Positions 41,948-49,864 of a stretch of 64,000 nucleotides of DNA are shown here, in pieces. Each line of letters starts with the position of its first letter. The first letter of the stretch is position 1. Source of the DNA: Arthrobacter_E sp044748305 (GTDB lineage Bacteria > Actinomycetota > Actinomycetes > Actinomycetales > Micrococcaceae); the NCBI RefSeq assembly GCF_044748305.1, contig NZ_JBIVFT010000013.1:18605-82604 (forward strand). The letters are read 5' to 3'. The notes under the pieces are model-generated. The model was not told the origin of the DNA and did no database searches. It saw only the letters and a list, made by a program, of their open reading frames with translations. A program made the translations under genes and the position numbers.

Positions 41948-43291
41948 ATGTCTTCGGTAGCCCGTCGTGCACTCCTGGCGGACCTCGTCTCCACGGCCGT
42001 ATTCCCGCTGGCCATCACCGGCTCGACTGCAGTCGTTCCGATCGTTGGCGCCGAGCTCCACGCGCCCGCCGGTCTCGCCGTCTGGGTGGTCTTGGCCTAC
42101 AACACAGTCTTCGCGGCCACGCTGCTTGGTGCTGGGCGGTTCGCCGACCGGACGAATCGTGCACGCTTCTTCCTCGCTGGGAATCTCCTCGTCGCAGTGA
42201 CAGGGATCGCTTCGGCGCTAGCTACAACCACCGAGTCCCTCATCGCCCTGCGTGCCATCGCTGGCTTGGGTGCTGCTATGTGCGCGGCCGGAGGTTCCTC
42301 CATGATTTTGGCCGCGTTCCAGCCTGCACACCGCCCTCGTGTGTACCGATACAGCGGCGTGGTCTTGGGCGCGAGCCTCGCGGTTGGTCCACTGCTAAGT
42401 CAGGTGTTGGTCGGCACCCTCGGGTGGCGCGCCGTTTTCGCGGTGCCCGCGGTGCTGGCCCTCGTAGCGGCGGCGGCCTCGATCCGGTTGCCGGACTGGC
42501 CACACGACACGGAACGAGTGGACTCAGCGGGAGTCTTGACCTTCGCAGGTCTGGTGGCAGCTGGCTGTGTGATCCTGGGTCTGATCGGAACCGCCCCGCC
42601 TGCGACGCTGATCATGTCGGCCGCCGCGACCGCGCTGGTCGGTGTGTCGTTCGTTCGCAAGGAGGTGCGTGCAGACTCGCCCGCACTCCCGCTTGACCTG
42701 CTCGTCATCCCTGAGTTCCGTTGGTACGCAACCGCCTCGGGTGCTTTCATGGGTTGCCTGGTCAGCGCCCTAGCTCTGCTTCCGCTCCTCGCGGTTGGGC
42801 AGACGTCACCCGCATTGATCACGACCTGTCTCGTCCTGGTCACTGCAGCCCCCGCGATCTTGCCCCTGTTGATTGCGTCATTGACACGACGTGCACCGAG
42901 AAAAGTCGTCAGTTTCTGCCTCCTGGTGTGCGGCGTCGCCAGCGTGTTGACGGCGTTCGCGGCAGTTCCCTCCCCCTTCAGCCAGGTAGCCGTGATTCTC
43001 GCCGCCTTGTGCCTAGGAGTGAGCCTCGGCGCGAGCCAGGGCATCCCAGACGGTCAAGGCCTTGCCAAGGTGCCGGCCACACGCGGAGGCGCTGGTGCGG
43101 GTCTGTTCAGCACGACGCGGATGACCATTGAGACGCTGGTGCTCGCGGCAACAACAGGCCTTGCCGCAGCGGTCGGTGTTGGAGCGGGGGCTCTCGTGAG
43201 CGGTGTCATCTGCGCCCTCGTACTGCTATCCACGCCGCTGACATCACGCGGTGACGCCAGTAGCCATGGTGATGTTGAGGGCTCCTCATGA
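41948..43291 (+). CDS. MFS efflux transporter (passenger gene of the IS)
   Basis: About 447 residues and 12-14 membrane helices. Motif A is GAGRFADRTNRARFF between helices 2 and 3, and the antiporter motif C appears as GVVLGASLAVGPLLSQVL in helix 5, so it is a proton-driven drug exporter of the DHA type. A helix-7/8 region (LVAAGCVILGLIG) and a paired final helix set suggest the 14-helix DHA2 branch. ATG 41948 begins just before helix 1; TTG 41885 has a GGAG site seven bases upstream, inside a hairpin, and would add 21 residues. The stop overlaps the transposase start. Substrate unknown; antibiotics are plausible. Confidence 0.82.
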   Translation: MSSVARRALLADLVSTAVFPLAITGSTAVVPIVGAELHAPAGLAVWVVLAYNTVFAATLLGAGRFADRTNRARFFLAGNLLVAVTGIASALATTTESLIALRAIAGLGAAMCAAGGSSMILAAFQPAHRPRVYRYSGVVLGASLAVGPLLSQVLVGTLGWRAVFAVPAVLALVAAAASIRLPDWPHDTERVDSAGVLTFAGLVAAGCVILGLIGTAPPATLIMSAAATALVGVSFVRKEVRADSPALPLDLLVIPEFRWYATASGAFMGCLVSALALLPLLAVGQTSPALITTCLVLVTAAPAILPLLIASLTRRAPRKVVSFCLLVCGVASVLTAFAAVPSPFSQVAVILAALCLGVSLGASQGIPDGQGLAKVPATRGGAGAGLFSTTRMTIETLVLAATTGLAAAVGVGAGALVSGVICALVLLSTPLTSRGDASSHGDVEGSS

Positions 43292-44361
43292 GTGCTGTTC
43301 ATGCAAACGCGACTCTGACGCCGCGCCATCGCCTGATCGTCGCCCGGCTCGTCGTCGAGGGCGGCTATCCGATTAGTGAGGTGGCCGCCCGCTTCCAGGT
43401 CTCTTGGCCGACGGTAAAGCGGTGGGTCGACCGCTACCGCGCCGGCGAGTCGATGCAGGACCGGTCCTCCAGGCCAAAAACGTCACCGAACAAGACAGAC
43501 AAGGCGGTGGCGAAGCGGTGTGTCAGCCTGCGCATGCGCCTGCGCGAGGGGCCAGTCCAGCTCGCCGCCCGCCCGGGCATCGCGCCGTCGACCGTGCACC
43601 GAATCCTCGTCGCCGGGCGCGTGAATCGTCTCTCCTACGTGGACCGAGCAACCGGTGAACCGATCCGACGGTACGAACACGACCACCCGGGGGCGCTCGT
43701 GCACGTGGATGTGAAGAAGCTCGGGAACATTCCCGATGGCGGTGGCTGGCGCTACGTCGGCCGTCGCCAGGGCGAGAAGAACCGTGCCGCCACCCCGGAC
43801 AGACCCAAGAGCAAGTGGTACAACCCCAAGCTCGGGTACGCCTTCGTCCACACCGTCATCGACGACCACTCTCGCGTCGCCTACACCGAGATCCACGACG
43901 ACGAGACTGCCGTCACCGCCGTCGGTGTCCTGCACCGGGCCGTCGACTGGTTCGCCGATCGGGGCGTCACCAGAGAGCGAGTTCTCTCCGACAACGGCGG
44001 CGCGTACAGGTCGTACCTGTGGCGTGACACGTGCGAGGCACTGTCGATCCGACCGAAATTCACGCGCCCGTACCGGCCGCAGACCAACGGCAAGGTCGAA
44101 CGCTTCCACCGCACGATGGCCGACGGCTGGGCCTACGCTCGTTGCTACTCCAGCGAGCAGGAACGCCGTGACGCCCTCGAAGCGTGGCTACACCACTACA
44201 ACCAACACCGTCCGCATACGGCCTGCGAGAACCAGCCACCGTTCTCACGATTGACTAACGTCCTCGTTCAGTACAGCTTGCCATCAGTTCTGTCCTGGGG
44301 CACCCCCGTCTCAGGGCACTCAGTCCTGTTGCAAGTGCGCTTTGGCCCGCTCCAGAGCTGA
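43288..44361 (+). CDS. IS481 family transposase, read-through extended
   Basis: A DDE transposase with N-terminal helix-turn-helix (YPISEVAARFQVSWPTVKRWVDRY) and an integrase core: LVHVDVKKLG carries the first Asp, VLSDNGGAYRS the second, and RPYRPQTNGKVERFHRT the Glu. The native protein should end at residue 330 (TNVLVQYS, just inside the right repeat) where an AGC TAG is formed by the target duplication. Here the duplication reads GCTTGC, giving TTG instead of TAG, so translation runs 27 residues further into host DNA and ends at 44361. Catalytic residues are intact, so it could still be active. Confidence 0.92.
   Translation: MSAVHANATLTPRHRLIVARLVVEGGYPISEVAARFQVSWPTVKRWVDRYRAGESMQDRSSRPKTSPNKTDKAVAKRCVSLRMRLREGPVQLAARPGIAPSTVHRILVAGRVNRLSYVDRATGEPIRRYEHDHPGALVHVDVKKLGNIPDGGGWRYVGRRQGEKNRAATPDRPKSKWYNPKLGYAFVHTVIDDHSRVAYTEIHDDETAVTAVGVLHRAVDWFADRGVTRERVLSDNGGAYRSYLWRDTCEALSIRPKFTRPYRPQTNGKVERFHRTMADGWAYARCYSSEQERRDALEAWLHHYNQHRPHTACENQPPFSRLTNVLVQYSLPSVLSWGTPVSGHSVLLQVRFGPLQS
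44257..44275 (-). repeat. Right terminal inverted repeat of the IS481-family element
   Basis: The reverse complement reads TGTACTGAACGAGGACGTT, one mismatch (A for C) from the left repeat. It contains the last codons of the transposase gene. Confidence 0.85.
44276..44286. other. Right half of the IS target: duplication GCTTGC plus CATCA
   Basis: GCTTGC (44276-44281) is the right copy of the six-base target duplication, with A to T at 44279 relative to GCTAGC on the left. CATCA (44282-44286) is host flank that completes a palindrome with the left flank. Confidence 0.6.
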
Positions 44362-44760
44362 CACCTCGGCGTTCATGGTCTTCTGGACCGGCCCACTCAT
44401 GACGAGGGCTTTCAGGCCTCCAAGTTCGGCCTCCAGAGTGAACGTGACTCTGGTGCCGGACCCTTCGGGCTCGAAGCGATACTCACCCCGCGGCCGGACA
44501 GGGCCGCTGATGCCTTCGAAGTCGACTCGCGACGGCGGTTCATAGGCCGTCACCCGGATGTCCGCGGAGATCGGTCTGCCACCGGGCCCCGCAACGGTCT
44601 GCTCATATTCGACACCGACGGCGAGGTCGCCCTTGCGGCGGATCGATGCGACTCCTGACCGCCAGCGCGGATCGTTCTCCGCATCGGCGAAGAAGGCGAA
44701 GACCACCTCCGGGGAAGCTGAGATCACGACACTATTGCTGGCACGCGCTGTCTTTGACAT
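44320..44760 (-). CDS. SRPBCC (START-like) family protein
   Basis: A 146-residue polyketide-cyclase/coenzyme-Q-binding type protein with the helix-grip fold: VVISASPEVVFAFFADAENDPRWRSGVAS at the start, a beta sheet with ADIRVTAYEPPSRVDFEGISG and YRFEPEGSGTRVTFTLEAE, and a C-terminal helix. The ligand is unknown. The last 14 codons lie antisense to the extended transposase tail, which is a consequence of the IS insertion; the gene itself is intact. The ATG at 44760 is the domain start. Confidence 0.75.
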   Translation of the reverse strand: MSKTARASNSVVISASPEVVFAFFADAENDPRWRSGVASIRRKGDLAVGVEYEQTVAGPGGRPISADIRVTAYEPPSRVDFEGISGPVRPRGEYRFEPEGSGTRVTFTLEAELGGLKALVMSGPVQKTMNAEVSALERAKAHLQQD

Positions 44761-44813
44761 GCCCTCATCAAATACCGCGCTGCGGCCCCTGGCAAGGGCG
44801 TGCGTCGCAGCGT

Positions 44814-45377
44814 TCAGCCGAGCCGGGAGAACGGTTCCGCATAGCGGAACCGGCCGACCTCGCCGTCGTACGCAGCAAGAAGCCTGACCTGGAAGAATTC
44901 GCCCCAGGAGGGATCGGGGGAGGCCACCCCGTGCCGGGTCGCCGGCTCCCAGCCGTGCCGTCCGTAGTAGCCAGGATCGCCCAGCAGGGCGATCAGCTTC
45001 TCGCGGTTCCGTTCCGCGACGGCGATCGTCGCATCGATCAAGGCCGAGCCGATGCCCAGCTTCTGGTGGTCCGGACGGACGGAGATCGGCCCGAGTCCGA
45101 GGACGGGGACCTCCGCGCTCCCCGTCGCGTCTTGTTCCAGGACGGAGCGGGTGGTCATGACGTGCCCGACGACGGCACCGTCCAGTTCGGCGACCAGCGC
45201 CAGATCCGGCAGATATGAGCGATCCGTCCGCAGCCATTCGACGAGCGTCGCCTCGCCCGGATCGCCCGTCGAGTCCACCGCTGGCGCTGCGTGCGGTGCG
45301 GTGCGGAATGCCGTCGCGACGAGGGCGCGGACAGCCGGAAAGTCATCGGATCGCTCAGGGCGGATGTTCAGGATCAC
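44814..45377 (-). CDS. GNAT family N-acetyltransferase (YhbS-like)
   Basis: A 187-residue acyltransferase. The fold starts at LNIRPERSDDFPAVRALVATAF, and acetyl-CoA motif A is LGPISVRPDHQKLGIGSALIDATI. The LLGDPGYYGRHGWEPA block places it in the YhbS-like subgroup, whose substrates are poorly known. GTG 45377 is selected because the domain begins there, although an upstream ATG at 45470 would extend the protein by 31 non-homologous residues. It is 54 bases from the SRPBCC gene and probably cotranscribed. Confidence 0.8.
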   Translation of the reverse strand: MILNIRPERSDDFPAVRALVATAFRTAPHAAPAVDSTGDPGEATLVEWLRTDRSYLPDLALVAELDGAVVGHVMTTRSVLEQDATGSAEVPVLGLGPISVRPDHQKLGIGSALIDATIAVAERNREKLIALLGDPGYYGRHGWEPATRHGVASPDPSWGEFFQVRLLAAYDGEVGRFRYAEPFSRLG

Positions 45378-45484
45378 GGCCCCACCGTCCCATGACTCAC
45401 CGAGCAGTGCAAGGCGGCTCTTGCCAGGCACTTGCCGCGATGTGAAGCTGATGAGAAACCCGCCAGGCAAGCTAAGGAGCCGCC

Positions 45485-46519
45485 GTGTCCAGCGCGATCA
45501 ACGATTCCCAGGAAATGCGGACCGGGTCGCCGGAGCCGCCACCACGCGAAACCCGTGATTGGTCAGGGGTCCTTGAGACCGGCTGCACCGAGTGCGGCTT
45601 CCCCGCGGGGGAATTGACCCCTCAGGAAACGGCGCACCGCTTGCGCGATGTCATGCCCGGCTGGGAGGAGGCTCTCCGTAGCGATGACGTACGACACCGG
45701 CCCATGCCCACGGTGTGGTCCCCGGTCGAGTACGCCTGCCACGTCCGGGATCTGTGCCGCTTGCTTCCGGCACGGCTGAGCATGATCCTGTCCTTCGACA
45801 ACCCTGAGTATCCGGACTGGGACCAGGACGCGGCGGCACAAGAGCACGCGTACTGGACGGAGGAACCCTTGGCGATCGCCGATGATCTCAGCCGATGGGC
45901 TGCGGCCGCGGCTGCGGCGCTGGAGGCCTGTTCCACCGCTCAGGGGGAGCGGACGGGCCGACGTTCGGGAGGCCGGACCCTCACACTGAACCAGCTGTGC
46001 GCCACCTTCCTCCACGAGGTTCACCACCATCTGAGAGACGCAGGAGGTGGCCGTTCCGGGCAGTCCGCTCAGGACCGGGCGGAGATCATCGACTTGCTCC
46101 AGCGTTTCTTCTCCGCGTTCGTTCCAGGTCCTGCCGTCCACCGTGGCGCCGGGATCCTCCGTGAGGCCCTCCTCCCTGAGGCCGTGATCATCCGTGCCGG
46201 TAACGGCTCGACGGCGGTGTACGGAGTTGCGGAGTTCATCGAACCCCGGGTCGAGCTGCTCAGCCGGGGAGAGCTCCTCGGATTCCGTGAGTGGGCCGAC
46301 AGCGCCCGGATCGATCTGTTCGGAGACATCGCCCAGCTGTGGTGCGGCTATGCCAAGTCCTGGAGCCAGGACGGCCTGGACCATCGCGGCCGCGGGCTGA
46401 AAGGGATCCACTGCGTGCGCGCTTCCACGGGCTGGCGGATCAGTTCGATCATCTGGGAAGACGAGCGGGAGGGCCTGCCGATTCCGCTCTTCCCGCCGTT
46501 GCCTCGTCTGGATGATTGA
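45485..46519 (+). CDS. DinB-like domain fused to an NTF2-like domain
   Basis: A 344-residue protein. Residues about 25-200 fit the DinB/mycothiol-dependent fold: TAHRLRDVMPGWEEALRS, HRPMPTVWSPVEYACHVRDLCRLLPARLSMIL with the first His, and LCATFLHEVHHHLRDAGG with the second His cluster, together a likely metal site. Residues about 220-335 (LLQRFFSAFVPGPAVHRGAG, GRGLKGIHCVRASTGWRISSIIWE) form an NTF2-like unit. DinB proteins in mycothiol producers can be thiol transferases, so this may act on mycothiol (inference). A good AAGGAGC site precedes GTG 45485. Confidence 0.7.
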   Translation: MSSAINDSQEMRTGSPEPPPRETRDWSGVLETGCTECGFPAGELTPQETAHRLRDVMPGWEEALRSDDVRHRPMPTVWSPVEYACHVRDLCRLLPARLSMILSFDNPEYPDWDQDAAAQEHAYWTEEPLAIADDLSRWAAAAAAALEACSTAQGERTGRRSGGRTLTLNQLCATFLHEVHHHLRDAGGGRSGQSAQDRAEIIDLLQRFFSAFVPGPAVHRGAGILREALLPEAVIIRAGNGSTAVYGVAEFIEPRVELLSRGELLGFREWADSARIDLFGDIAQLWCGYAKSWSQDGLDHRGRGLKGIHCVRASTGWRISSIIWEDEREGLPIPLFPPLPRLDD

Positions 46520-46540
46520 GAGGATCGGGACAGCCCGGTG

Positions 46541-47332
46541 TCACGACGACAGAGTAGCCCGGAGAGGCTCGCCGTGGCCCGGCAGGATCAACGCGGGAGA
46601 CCTTTTCCGGAGCGCGGCGAAACTGAGCAGGGCGTTCGTCTGATCGGCGGTGAAGAAGCCCGGCAAGAGCTGGGCAGTGCCCGGGCTGTCAAGGAGCTCA
46701 TGTCCCGTCACGAGTGCGTCGCCTGTCGCCAGGACACCTCCGACGGACCTCTCGAAGAGGAACGCCGATGACCCGGCCGTATGTCCAGGGCAGTGCACCA
46801 CGGTGGGTTCGCCCGGCACTGCCAGTCGCTCGCCGTCCAGGAAGGTCCTCGCCGGCGTGATCGAGACCTTCTCCAAGGCCCCGAGACGGAGAGCCTGCCG
46901 GAGCCAATGCCTGACCCGTGGGCTGATGAGCCGGGGCAGCACCTGAAGGAGGCTCAGTTGCTCGCGTTTCGGCCCGACGAGATTGCCGGATTCCAGCTCA
47001 TGGCACCAGACCGGGACACCGTGTTCAGCCGACAGCTTCTGCGCCGCGCCGATATGGTCGACGTGGCCGTGGGTGACCAGGAGGGCCACGCACTCCGTCG
47101 GGTGGAGATCCAGCGATGACAGTGATTCAAGAAGCAGCGGATAGTCTCCGGCATAGCCGCTGTCCACCAGCGTGAAACCCCGGCGTGCCGCGGTGTCTCC
47201 TTCCTGATCCAGGACGATGGTCCAATTGGAGGACGTCCCTTGGACGAAGAACACGCCGGGCTCGACTTCGGTGATTCGCGGAGACCGGCTCAGTGTGCCG
47301 TCCTCCTGCTTGCCGTGATGATGCTTCGACAC
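46541..47332 (-). CDS. Metallo-beta-lactamase fold hydrolase
   Basis: A 263-residue MBL-fold protein with the zinc motif THGHVDH (His88, His90, Asp92, His93), a later His in VHCPGHTAGSSAFL, Asp in GVLATGDALVTG and a final His in LILPGHGEPL. It lacks a signal peptide, so it is a cytosolic hydrolase related to glyoxalase II rather than an exported beta-lactamase. It starts at ATG 47332 behind GGAAGGGAAG and is convergent with the DinB fusion gene. Confidence 0.85.
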   Translation of the reverse strand: MSKHHHGKQEDGTLSRSPRITEVEPGVFFVQGTSSNWTIVLDQEGDTAARRGFTLVDSGYAGDYPLLLESLSSLDLHPTECVALLVTHGHVDHIGAAQKLSAEHGVPVWCHELESGNLVGPKREQLSLLQVLPRLISPRVRHWLRQALRLGALEKVSITPARTFLDGERLAVPGEPTVVHCPGHTAGSSAFLFERSVGGVLATGDALVTGHELLDSPGTAQLLPGFFTADQTNALLSFAALRKRSPALILPGHGEPLRATLSS

Positions 47333-47406
47333 GGGTCTTCCCTTCGATGATGTGCGGCGGCGCGGCTTGCGGGCAGCTCTAAGACAGGCTGTCAGACTTG
47401 GCCGCT

Positions 47407-48009
47407 ATGGACCACTTGACGGAAAGCCGAGGGAACGATCGGATGGAGGCGGTGCCCGTGTTCCTGGAAGGCGTCAGCGACGTGGCGGCCGTCTCGTCCC
47501 TCGCCCGTCGACGTGGACTCGGGCTGCAGAAGATACGACTCGTCGATCTCGGCGGAGTGACGAACATCCGGCGTGCCCTCGTGGAGTCCTCCCGCGTCGG
47601 CGTCGCCCACGACGCACTCGGACTGTGCGACGAAGGCGAGGCACGCTTCGTCCTCAAGGCCTTGCAAGCCATCGGGACACCCGTCGACCATGTTGATGAA
47701 CTGCCGCACCACGGATTCTTTCTCTGCCGTTCCGACCTGGAGGAGGAACTGATCCGGGCACTCGGCACGCGCCGCACGGTCGCCGTCGTCGAACGGCTTG
47801 GTCTTCGCCCTAAACTCACGGCACTGCAGCAACAGCCGGCCTGGCAGGGCCGGCCGTTGGCCGAGCAGCTGCATCGCTTTTGCGGGGTGGCCTCCGGACG
47901 GAAGGAACTGCTCGCCGGAGAACTCGCCGCCGAGCTGGAGCCGGGGGAGGAGCCCGAACCCTTGAAGCAGCTCCTGGACCGCATGTCCGTGGCGAGCCGA
48001 CGTCCCTGA
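47407..48009 (+). CDS. Stand-alone TOPRIM domain protein (OLD-like)
   Basis: About 200 residues. VPVFLEGVSDVAAVSSLARRRG is the TOPRIM glutamate motif and ALGLCDEGEARFVLKAL contains the following Asp motif of the fold; VDLGGVTNIRRAL lies between them. This layout matches the C-terminal TOPRIM part of OLD-family nucleases, but no ATPase domain is attached or nearby. A nuclease or primase-like role is inferred. ATG 47407 is used; a TTG at 47398 is also in frame. The gene is convergent with the FAD monooxygenase. Confidence 0.65.
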   Translation: MDHLTESRGNDRMEAVPVFLEGVSDVAAVSSLARRRGLGLQKIRLVDLGGVTNIRRALVESSRVGVAHDALGLCDEGEARFVLKALQAIGTPVDHVDELPHHGFFLCRSDLEEELIRALGTRRTVAVVERLGLRPKLTALQQQPAWQGRPLAEQLHRFCGVASGRKELLAGELAAELEPGEEPEPLKQLLDRMSVASRRP

Positions 48010-48032
48010 ACCACACGGCGCAAGCGGCCGGA

Positions 48033-49253
48033 TCAGGCGCGCGCGATGATGGGCGTGACGGGCGAATCGAAGTCGAGATGATGACCCTGCAACCACATCA
48101 TCGACTCGCCGCCATCGCGTTCGGCGCGGCGGAAGATCATGGGGAGCATCGCATCGCGCAGCAGACGGGCCACCGGACCCGCTGCCTTCTGGTTGGAACT
48201 TCGATGTCCGTGCTTCACGATCCTCTCGACCCGTTCGCGGCGCAATAGTTCATAGTGCGCGAAGGCTGCCGCGGCATCCGGGCAGTCGCGCAGACACTGG
48301 GCCAGGACGACGGCGTCTTCCAGGGACATGGCGGCCCCCTGGCCGGCTGAGGGTGCCGTCGCATGAGCGGCGTCGCCGATCAGCACCATGCGTCCGGCGC
48401 CGTCATGCCACCGCTTCACCACCGGCATGTCATACGTCGTCCAGCCGGTCAGCGGGCCCGGGGCCGCGTCGATGATCGCCGCGGCAGGCCCGGCGTCTCC
48501 GTCCATGAGCTCATGGAGCCAGCCGCGCCATTGGGCGTCACTCATTCCGGAGAGCACTCCCTTGGCAGGCTCGTGTTTCATCGGAGGGTTGGCGAACCAG
48601 ACCGTTCCTCCGTCGGGAGTCGGCATCCACGCGAAGAAGCATTTCGTACCGAACTGCATCAGAAACTCCCTCTGCCGCGCTTCGACAGTGAAGCCAGGGA
48701 TGTACCCTCCGGTATTCAGCACAGGGACGTAGCGGGGTACGGCGGCGTCCGGGTCGATGGTCGTCCGAACGCGGGAATGAATGCCGTCTGCACCGACGAG
48801 GAAATCGCCCATGGCCACGCTGCCATCCGCGAATCGTGCGGTGACGCCGTCTGCCGTCGCCTCCGCCGTCACGAACTCCTTCCCGTACTCGACGCGTACC
48901 CCGTGGGCCCGTGCCTGATCTGCCAGCGCTCGGTAGAGTTCGGCCCTGGGCATCAGCAGGGACACCTGCCCGTCCGGCCGCCGTGCGGCCATCGGCATTC
49001 TCCCGAGGTGTTTGCCCTTGCCATTGATGAAGCTGATGTCATCCATCGGATAGCCGAGTTCTTCGACAGGCGCGGCCAGACCGACCGCACGCAGGGCGTC
49101 CATGCCGTTGGCCTGGAAGGAGATCCAGGCGCCGAGGCGGTCCTGATCCGGCGCATCGCGCTCGTAGAGTGTCGCGTCGATACCGACTTTGCTCAGGGCG
49201 ACGGCGAGGACCGGGCCTGCGATTCCCGCTCCGATGATGAGTGCGTGAGACAT
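48033..49253 (-). CDS. FAD-dependent monooxygenase
   Basis: A 406-residue flavoprotein of the PHBH/UbiH type. GxGxxG is at GAGIAGP (8-14), the second conserved block is FLVGADGIHSRVR, and the FAD phosphate motif is VLIGDAAHATAPSAGQGAAM. Such enzymes hydroxylate aromatic compounds or antibiotics such as tetracycline or rifampicin; the target is not apparent. The ATG at 49253 has GGCAGGAG upstream. It is divergent from a MarR regulator, and two palindromic operators lie in the spacer, so it is probably repressed until its substrate is present. Confidence 0.87.
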   Translation of the reverse strand: MSHALIIGAGIAGPVLAVALSKVGIDATLYERDAPDQDRLGAWISFQANGMDALRAVGLAAPVEELGYPMDDISFINGKGKHLGRMPMAARRPDGQVSLLMPRAELYRALADQARAHGVRVEYGKEFVTAEATADGVTARFADGSVAMGDFLVGADGIHSRVRTTIDPDAAVPRYVPVLNTGGYIPGFTVEARQREFLMQFGTKCFFAWMPTPDGGTVWFANPPMKHEPAKGVLSGMSDAQWRGWLHELMDGDAGPAAAIIDAAPGPLTGWTTYDMPVVKRWHDGAGRMVLIGDAAHATAPSAGQGAAMSLEDAVVLAQCLRDCPDAAAAFAHYELLRRERVERIVKHGHRSSNQKAAGPVARLLRDAMLPMIFRRAERDGGESMMWLQGHHLDFDSPVTPIIARA

Positions 49254-49301
49254 GACTCCTGCCGATCCCGTCGGATGGTGTTCGGGCATCCGACGTAGTA
49301 A

Positions 49302-49314
49302 CTTGATTATCAAG
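49302..49314. promoter_or_regulatory. MarR operator 1, CTTGATTATCAAG
   Basis: A perfect palindrome (CTTGAT, central T, ATCAAG), 49 bases upstream of the monooxygenase start and between the divergent genes. Confidence 0.7.
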
Positions 49315-49333
49315 CTATTGTGAGAAGGAGGTA

Positions 49334-49348
49334 GCTTGATTGTCAAGC
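49334..49348. promoter_or_regulatory. MarR operator 2, GCTTGATTGTCAAGC
   Basis: A perfect palindrome with six-base arms and centre TTG that overlaps the marR start codon (TTG 49340). Its centre is 33 bases from operator 1, about three helical turns. Confidence 0.7.
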
Positions 49349-49864
49349 GACATTGAAAGTTCCGTCGCCGCGCTCGGGCCGGTGGTGCAGGAATATCAGG
49401 CCGTCGTCGATGATTTCGACCGGGAGTCCGCCCGCATCCTGGGCGTGAACGAAACAGATCTCCGCTGCTTGGAACTCGCGGTCACGGCGGGGGAGAGGGG
49501 TATCTCTCCGCGGGAGATCGCCGATCGCCTCGGACTGACCACCGGCAGCGTGACAACGATGCTCGTCCGCCTGGAGCAGGCGGGGCATCTGACACGCAGT
49601 CCTCATCCGAGTGATGGGCGGCGCGTCATCGTCAAGATCACGGAGTCAGCCCAGACCGCGATCTGGGAGATCATCGGTCCGCACATCGAGGAGTCGACGG
49701 CCGTCGTCGCGGGAGACTTCACCGCGGACGAGCTCGCGTCAGTGCGGCGCTTCCTGAGCACTGTCACGGCCATCCAGCAACGGCATGTCGAAGCGCTGCG
49801 AGGCACGCCGGCCCGAGGCGGCGGCGCGGTGAGGACATCGACGGAACGGAGGATTGAGCCATGA
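49340..49864 (+). CDS. MarR family transcriptional regulator
   Basis: A 174-residue regulator with the winged-helix core ISPREIADRLGLTTGSVTTMLVRLEQAGHL and wing HPSDGRRVIVKITES. It starts at TTG 49340, seven bases after a perfect AAGGAGG, and an operator covers that start, implying autorepression. It is divergent from the FAD monooxygenase. The stop overlaps the next start (ATGA), so the downstream gene is in the same transcript. Confidence 0.87.
   Translation: MSSDIESSVAALGPVVQEYQAVVDDFDRESARILGVNETDLRCLELAVTAGERGISPREIADRLGLTTGSVTTMLVRLEQAGHLTRSPHPSDGRRVIVKITESAQTAIWEIIGPHIEESTAVVAGDFTADELASVRRFLSTVTAIQQRHVEALRGTPARGGGAVRTSTERRIEP

Larger units (their letters stand above)
41696..44275 (+). 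mobile_element. IS481-family element with MFS efflux passenger gene
   Basis: A 2580-bp element. The left end TGTACTGACCGAGGACGTT (41696-41714) is the inverted repeat of 44257-44275 with one mismatch. Inside are a 230-base leader, an MFS transporter gene and an IS481-type transposase gene, both on the plus strand and overlapping by four bases. The flanking six bases are GCTAGC on the left and GCTTGC on the right, matching the NCTAGN duplication known for IS481 apart from one substitution. Ordinary IS481 elements are about 1 kb with the transposase only, so the transporter is a true passenger. Similar organisation is known for the corynebacterial chloramphenicol-exporter element IS5564, as far as I recall. 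Confidence 0.85.
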
